A DNA stretch of 20,508 bases from Bacteroidales bacterium (lineage in GTDB: Bacteria > Bacteroidota > Bacteroidia > Bacteroidales > UBA7960), in contig DMJL01000073.1 of NCBI GenBank assembly GCA_003451785.1, positions 1 to 20,508 on the forward strand, in the 5' to 3' direction. Within the stretch, counting starts at the first letter, position 1. Every line of letters begins with the position of its first letter. A model generated the notes under the pieces. The model did no database searches, was not told the origin of the DNA, and saw only the letters and a program-made list of their open reading frames with translations. Below are positions 16,263-20,508 of this stretch, piece by piece. Both the position numbers and the translations under genes were made by a program.

Positions 16263-19200
16263 ATGCTGAAGGATTATCTAAGAAGTGTGCAGGATTCTAT
16301 GAATCAAGGTGACGCACGGGAAGAAAGTTATTACACGCATCTCGATCGACTTATTCGGGAATTCGCGGTTGGGAATGGCATCAAAAATGTTGACATAACC
16401 ATTCTTCCAAAGAAGACCGAAGCTGGAAATCCCGATTTTCGTGTCTGGGATGGTAAAAACCGCATTACAGGCTATATCGAGGCTAAGGATCCATCGGTTG
16501 CCAATCTTGATCGCGTGGAGAAATCTGAGCAATTAGAAAGGTACAAAAACACATTTCCCAATGTAATCCTTACCAATTTTTACGAGTTTCGGCTCTATCG
16601 TGATGGCGTACTGATAAAAAAGGCTATGATTGGCAGGCAGGTAATTGCTAAGAGGCTGAAAACAGCCCCGCCTGTTGAAAATGAAGAAGCATTAAAGGAT
16701 TTGCTAAATTCCTTTTTTTCATTCTCTCTTCCGCATGTGCGAAATGCGAAAACCCTTGCCGTAGAATTAGCCAAGCGCACCCGCTTTCTGCGCGATGAGG
16801 TGATAAGCATTGAGATAGCAGAGGAGGAAAATCAACCACGAAAACCACTACTCGGGTTTTACCAAGCTTTTAAAAAGTATCTGATAGGAACGCTAACCCA
16901 AAAGTCTTTTGCCGATTTATACTCCCAAACTTTAACCTACGGACTATTCGCTTCCCGTACCCGTTCCGATAATTCGTTTAACCGCGAATTGGCATTCAAA
17001 TACATTCCAAACACCATAGGTATTTTGCGGGATGTTTTTCGGTTCATTTCACTGGAAGATCCGCCAAAACCCCTGCAAATAATTGTTGATGATATCGCCG
17101 AGGTATTAAGCGTTACCGATGTAAACAAAATTTTGCAAGACTACTACCAAGAAGGCAAGGGAAACGATCCCATAATCCATTTCTACGAAACCTTTCTTAC
17201 TGCCTACGACCCATCAATCCGAGAAAAGCGAGGTGTTTATTACACACCCGAACCCGTTGTGGGCTATATTGTCCGTTCAATACACCAGATTTTAAAAACC
17301 CATTTTGATATTTCTGATGGTCTTGCCGGCGAAAAAGTTACTTTGCTCGACCCTGCCGGTGGCACGCTTACATTCCCAGCCGCAGCTATAAAACTTGCCG
17401 TGAAGGAGTTTGTTGAAAAATACGGAGAAGGCGGAAAAACTAAATTTATCAAACAACAGGTTTTAAGCAATTTTTATGCTTTCGAGCTTATTATGGCTCC
17501 CTACGCCATTGGCCATTTGAAAATAAGTTTTCTCTTTGAAGAGCTTGGATATAGATTGACCGATGATGAGCGTTTTAAACTATACCTTACTAACACCTTA
17601 GAAATGGAGGATTTGGAACAAATCCATATCCCGGGACTCAGCTCCCTGAGTCAAGAAAGCCATTTGGCCGGGAGGGTAAAAAAAACACAACCTGTTTTGG
17701 TAATATTTGGAAATCCACCGTATAGCGGGCATTCCGCTAATCAAAATGCTTGGACAGAAAGACTACTCAAGGAAAGAATTGATGGATGCCAAAGCTATTA
17801 TGAAGTGGATGGCAAACCTTTGGGCGAAAAAAATCCAAAATGGCTGCAAGACGATTATGTGAAATTTCTACGCTTTGCGCAATGGAAAATACACAAAGCA
17901 GGTGCCGGAATAGTGAGTATGATCACAAACCATAGCTATTTAGACAATCCCACATTCAGGGGCATGCGCCAAAGTTTGATAACTACTTTCAATGAAATAT
18001 ACATTTTAGACCTGCACGGCAACAGCCTGAAAAAGGAAACCTGCCCCGATGGAGGCAAGGACGAAAATGTATTTGATATCCGGCAAGGCACAGCCATAGC
18101 AATATTTGTGAAACGGAAGGATGCTATTGCTTGTAAAGTTTACCATGGAGATATTTTTGGGGTAAGGGAGGCAAAATATGGGTGGTTAGATTCAAATGAT
18201 TTTACACCCCAGAATTATCAACTCATTCAACCAGAAGAACCGTATTATTTCCTAACCCAAAGGAAAACAGATAGCATTATGGGGTATTTAAAATGGCCAT
18301 CTATAGGAGATGTATTTCCGGTAAATAGCGTAGGCGTAGTTACATCTAGGGATGAATTTGTAATAGATTGTGATAGAAAAAAATTGGAAAACCGCCTAAG
18401 ACAGTTAACCATCAAAGGGCAAAAAGATGAAATCATAGCAGAAGCCTACAATTTGAAAGATACGCAAAATTGGAAATTAACAGATGCTCGGATAGAGTTG
18501 CAAAAAATTGATGATGTCAATGAGCAAATAATAGAAGTTCTATATCGTCCTTTCGACAAGAGATATTTGATTTATAATGAATTGTTGGTGGAAAGAACAA
18601 GAAGGGATGTAATGAGGCACATGTTGAATGAAAACTTAGGGTTAATTACTGTACGGCAGGTGGCTGAAGGAGTGTTTAATCATTGCTTAACAACCAAGAA
18701 TATTATTGAAAGCCGCATTACGCTAAGCAATAAGGGGATTGCATATTTGTTTCCGCTATACCTATACAGTGTCCCATTGACAAGAAAAGTGCAGTTTCAA
18801 TCCATGATCCTATTTGAGCCTGAGGCACCCTATAGCAGCCAAGGCCGGACACCCAACATAGACAAGACTATTTACGAAACGCTCAACAAAACCTATAACC
18901 GAAACCTATCCCCCGAGGAAATTCTTTACTACATCTATGGGGTATTTTATAGCAAAGTGTATCGGGAGAAATATGCGGAGTTTTTAAAAATAGATTTTCC
19001 CCGAGTCCCATTTACCAAAGATTACACAGTTTTTAAAACCATCTCTGCTTATGGCTTGCAATTATCGGATTTGCACCTATTGAAAAGCGCAACCTTAGCG
19101 CAGCCCATATCAAAGTATCAGGGCGATACAGCAAATGACCGGATAGAAAAAATTGAATACAAGGAGCAGGAAAGGCGAATCTACATCAACGAGCAAAAGT

Positions 19201-19409
19201 TTTTTGATAATGTGGCATCGGGAATTTGGAATTACCACATTGGCGGCTATCAGGTTTTGCAGAAATACCTGAAGGATAGAAAAGGAAGAACCATGGACGA
19301 TCCGAGACATTACTGCAGGATGATCACGGCACTAAGCTTAACTATTGATATTCAGAAGCAAATAGATGCAATTTATCCAAATGTAGAAAAGGAATTGATT
19401 GTATTATGA
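16263..19409 (+). CDS. Single-chain restriction-modification enzyme (type IIG / type ISP-like, without helicase)
   Basis: The 1048-residue cytoplasmic product combines cutting and methylating functions. The N-terminal PD-(D/E)XK nuclease is seen as NPDFRVWDG (D58) followed by GYIEAKDP (E73, K75). A helical linker region (about 150-340) leads to a gamma-class N6-adenine methyltransferase: motif I at D363 reads DPAGGTLTFPA, a variant of the usual DPAxGTGxF, and motif IV is GNPPYSG at 484-487. The C-terminal third holds the target-recognition part and ends in a type ISP_C-like block (FYSKVYREKYAEFLKIDFPR). Classic type ISP enzymes such as LlaBIII are about 1500 residues and carry a RecA-like helicase between nuclease and methylase; none is seen here, so it fits type IIG layout. 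No separate specificity or methylase gene is adjacent. It is unrelated to the PUL and is probably a mobile defence gene. The recognition sequence cannot be read from the protein. Confidence 0.88.
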   Translation: MLKDYLRSVQDSMNQGDAREESYYTHLDRLIREFAVGNGIKNVDITILPKKTEAGNPDFRVWDGKNRITGYIEAKDPSVANLDRVEKSEQLERYKNTFPNVILTNFYEFRLYRDGVLIKKAMIGRQVIAKRLKTAPPVENEEALKDLLNSFFSFSLPHVRNAKTLAVELAKRTRFLRDEVISIEIAEEENQPRKPLLGFYQAFKKYLIGTLTQKSFADLYSQTLTYGLFASRTRSDNSFNRELAFKYIPNTIGILRDVFRFISLEDPPKPLQIIVDDIAEVLSVTDVNKILQDYYQEGKGNDPIIHFYETFLTAYDPSIREKRGVYYTPEPVVGYIVRSIHQILKTHFDISDGLAGEKVTLLDPAGGTLTFPAAAIKLAVKEFVEKYGEGGKTKFIKQQVLSNFYAFELIMAPYAIGHLKISFLFEELGYRLTDDERFKLYLTNTLEMEDLEQIHIPGLSSLSQESHLAGRVKKTQPVLVIFGNPPYSGHSANQNAWTERLLKERIDGCQSYYEVDGKPLGEKNPKWLQDDYVKFLRFAQWKIHKAGAGIVSMITNHSYLDNPTFRGMRQSLITTFNEIYILDLHGNSLKKETCPDGGKDENVFDIRQGTAIAIFVKRKDAIACKVYHGDIFGVREAKYGWLDSNDFTPQNYQLIQPEEPYYFLTQRKTDSIMGYLKWPSIGDVFPVNSVGVVTSRDEFVIDCDRKKLENRLRQLTIKGQKDEIIAEAYNLKDTQNWKLTDARIELQKIDDVNEQIIEVLYRPFDKRYLIYNELLVERTRRDVMRHMLNENLGLITVRQVAEGVFNHCLTTKNIIESRITLSNKGIAYLFPLYLYSVPLTRKVQFQSMILFEPEAPYSSQGRTPNIDKTIYETLNKTYNRNLSPEEILYYIYGVFYSKVYREKYAEFLKIDFPRVPFTKDYTVFKTISAYGLQLSDLHLLKSATLAQPISKYQGDTANDRIEKIEYKEQERRIYINEQKFFDNVASGIWNYHIGGYQVLQKYLKDRKGRTMDDPRHYCRMITALSLTIDIQKQIDAIYPNVEKELIVL

Positions 19410-19421
19410 TTATCCTGTGCC

Positions 19422-19455
19422 CGGCAATTCCAGGAATCGTTGCTGTTCCTTGCCG
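19422..19455. terminator. Possible stem-loop between convergent R-M and metH genes
   Basis: CGGCAA (19422-19427) pairs with TTGCCG (19450-19455), and an inner palindrome ATTCC-A-GGAAT sits within the left part of the loop. It lies in the 61-base gap between the two converging stop codons, where a bidirectional terminator is expected. The stem is only six pairs and there is no clear T-run on either side, so support is weak. Confidence 0.25.
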
Positions 19456-19470
19456 TTGATTCGCAAAACC

Positions 19471-20508
19471 CTAATATGCCAGAATTGAACCCAGCAACTT
19501 TTCGGCTTCCTGCAAGGTGATTTGCTTTTTGTGAGCATAGCCTTCGACCTGCTCTTTTGTGATTTTTCCCAGATTGAAATATCGCGAGCGGGGATGCGCA
19601 AAATACCAGCCCGATACGCTGGCTCCCGGCACCATACTGAAGTTTTCGGTCAGGTTGACCCCGGTATGTTGTTGTGCGTTTAACAGGGCAAAAAGTTTAA
19701 CCTTCTCACTGTGTTCAGGGCAGGCCGGATACCCGCAGGCGGGTCTTATGCCCGAATACCTCTCCTTGAGCAGTTCCGGCAAGCTGAAATGTTCCTCCGT
19801 CTCGTAACCCCAAAGCTCTTTTCGTACTTTTTCGTGCAAAAGCTCTGCGAATGCCTCGGCTAAGCGGTCGGCCAACATTTTTACCATGATGCCGTTATAG
19901 TCATCCCCGGATTTCTTGAAACGGTCGGCCACGACATCGGCCCCATGAACACCCACAACGAACGCCCCTAAATAGTCGCTCGTGCCGCTCTTGACCGGAG
20001 CAATATAGTCGGCAAGGGAGAGGTTGTATTTACCCGGCTCCTCCTTGATTTCCTGAATTCGAAGGAAGTTGAACCGCATCTTTTCTTTCATGCGCTGCTC
20101 GTCTTCAAAAATTATCACATCCTCGTCCTCGCTGTTGGCCGGAAACAGCCCTGCCACGCCATCTGCCCTGAGCAAACCTTCCTCAATAATCTGTTGCAGC
20201 AAAAGATGGGCATCATCAAGCAGCTTGCGGGCGGCCTGGCCTTTAAGCGGGTCATCCAACACTTCCGGATACTTGCCCTTGATTTCCCATCCATACAAAA
20301 AGTAGGTCCAGTCAATGTATTTTGCAATTTCCTCAATTGGATAAGATGTGAAAGGGTGTATGCCCGGTTTTGCAGGTGGGATGAGGCTTGCCGCCTCGAA
20401 TGGGAATTTCCGTTCGCGGGCCTGTGGTATGGTCAAATACTGCTGGAGGGCATGCCGTTTGTGATAATCGTCAACCATGGCATGATACGATTGGGATGTC
20501 TCAGCAAG
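19471..20508 (-). CDS. metH: Cobalamin-dependent methionine synthase, C-terminal activation domain (partial)
   Basis: About 345 residues are visible; the frame stays open to the right edge, so the homocysteine, folate and B12-binding modules lie outside. This part is the SAM-binding activation domain, which donates a methyl group with flavodoxin to repair oxidised cobalamin. It closely follows the E. coli MetH C-terminus: YIDWTYFLYGWEIKGKYPE, GLFPAN, YDGIMVK-type DDYNGIMVKMLADRLAEAFAE, then the SAM site RPACGYPACPEH, then LTENFSMVPGASVSGWYFAHP. Downstream of the last motif the protein ends in EKLLGSILAY and a TAG stop. An internal ATG at 20478 exists, but homology continues upstream of it, so it is not the start. 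It is a housekeeping gene, convergent with the R-M gene and marking conserved chromosome on this side. Separate stand-alone activation-domain proteins exist but cannot be told apart here. Confidence 0.95.
   Translation of the reverse strand, partial: LAETSQSYHAMVDDYHKRHALQQYLTIPQARERKFPFEAASLIPPAKPGIHPFTSYPIEEIAKYIDWTYFLYGWEIKGKYPEVLDDPLKGQAARKLLDDAHLLLQQIIEEGLLRADGVAGLFPANSEDEDVIIFEDEQRMKEKMRFNFLRIQEIKEEPGKYNLSLADYIAPVKSGTSDYLGAFVVGVHGADVVADRFKKSGDDYNGIMVKMLADRLAEAFAELLHEKVRKELWGYETEEHFSLPELLKERYSGIRPACGYPACPEHSEKVKLFALLNAQQHTGVNLTENFSMVPGASVSGWYFAHPRSRYFNLGKITKEQVEGYAHKKQITLQEAEKLLGSILAY

Noticed and set aside
1..20508. CRISPR array, tRNA or rRNA genes, insertion sequences
   Set aside because: No regularly spaced repeats, cloverleaf-like segments, transposase motifs or terminal inverted repeats were seen on reading either strand.

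Overview
The window looks like a chromosomal segment of a Bacteroidota bacterium. A SusD C-terminus heads a polysaccharide utilisation locus (PUL), three of the secreted proteins are lipoproteins with Bacteroidota-type acidic tails after the lipobox cysteine, and start codons are preceded by A-rich stretches rather than clear Shine-Dalgarno sequences. Species cannot be named from this sequence.

Bases 1-15927 hold one co-directional plus-strand block of eight genes: a 5'-truncated SusD-like protein; a LamG-fold surface lipoprotein; two paralogous lipoproteins of the GH144/'glucoamylase' (alpha/alpha)6 fold; a 1061-residue exported multidomain protein with an (alpha/alpha)6-like catalytic region of unassigned family; a GPH/MelB-type sugar symporter with a roughly 210-residue insertion between its last two helices; a cytoplasmic GH35 enzyme; and a cytoplasmic GH94 enzyme that looks like 1,2-beta-oligoglucan phosphorylase. 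The first GH144 protein carries the family's D-x3-D-x2-E acidic cluster. Together with the GH94 protein this points to beta-1,2-glucan (linear or the cyclic glucans of other bacteria) as the substrate.

The inferred flow is: capture and cleavage at the cell surface (SusC/D, LamG protein, GH144); trimming in the periplasm (1061-residue protein, perhaps the second GH144-like protein); inner-membrane import of oligosaccharides by the symporter; then cytoplasmic phosphorolysis to glucose 1-phosphate by GH94 and chain rearrangement or hydrolysis by GH35. No GH3 beta-glucosidase and no regulator lie in the window. A strong hairpin after the LamG gene probably separates expression of the binding proteins from the enzymes.

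A 335-base gap (15928-16262) separates the PUL from an unrelated single-chain restriction-modification protein (16263-19409, plus strand), which has an N-terminal PD-(D/E)XK nuclease, a central N6-adenine methyltransferase and a C-terminal type ISP-like domain. On the minus strand, running off the right edge, is the C-terminal activation domain of cobalamin-dependent methionine synthase (metH), convergent with the R-M gene.

The most interesting points are the altered active-site signature of the second GH144 paralogue, the unassigned 1061-residue enzyme, the symporter insertion, and the non-galactosidase-like active site of the GH35 protein.
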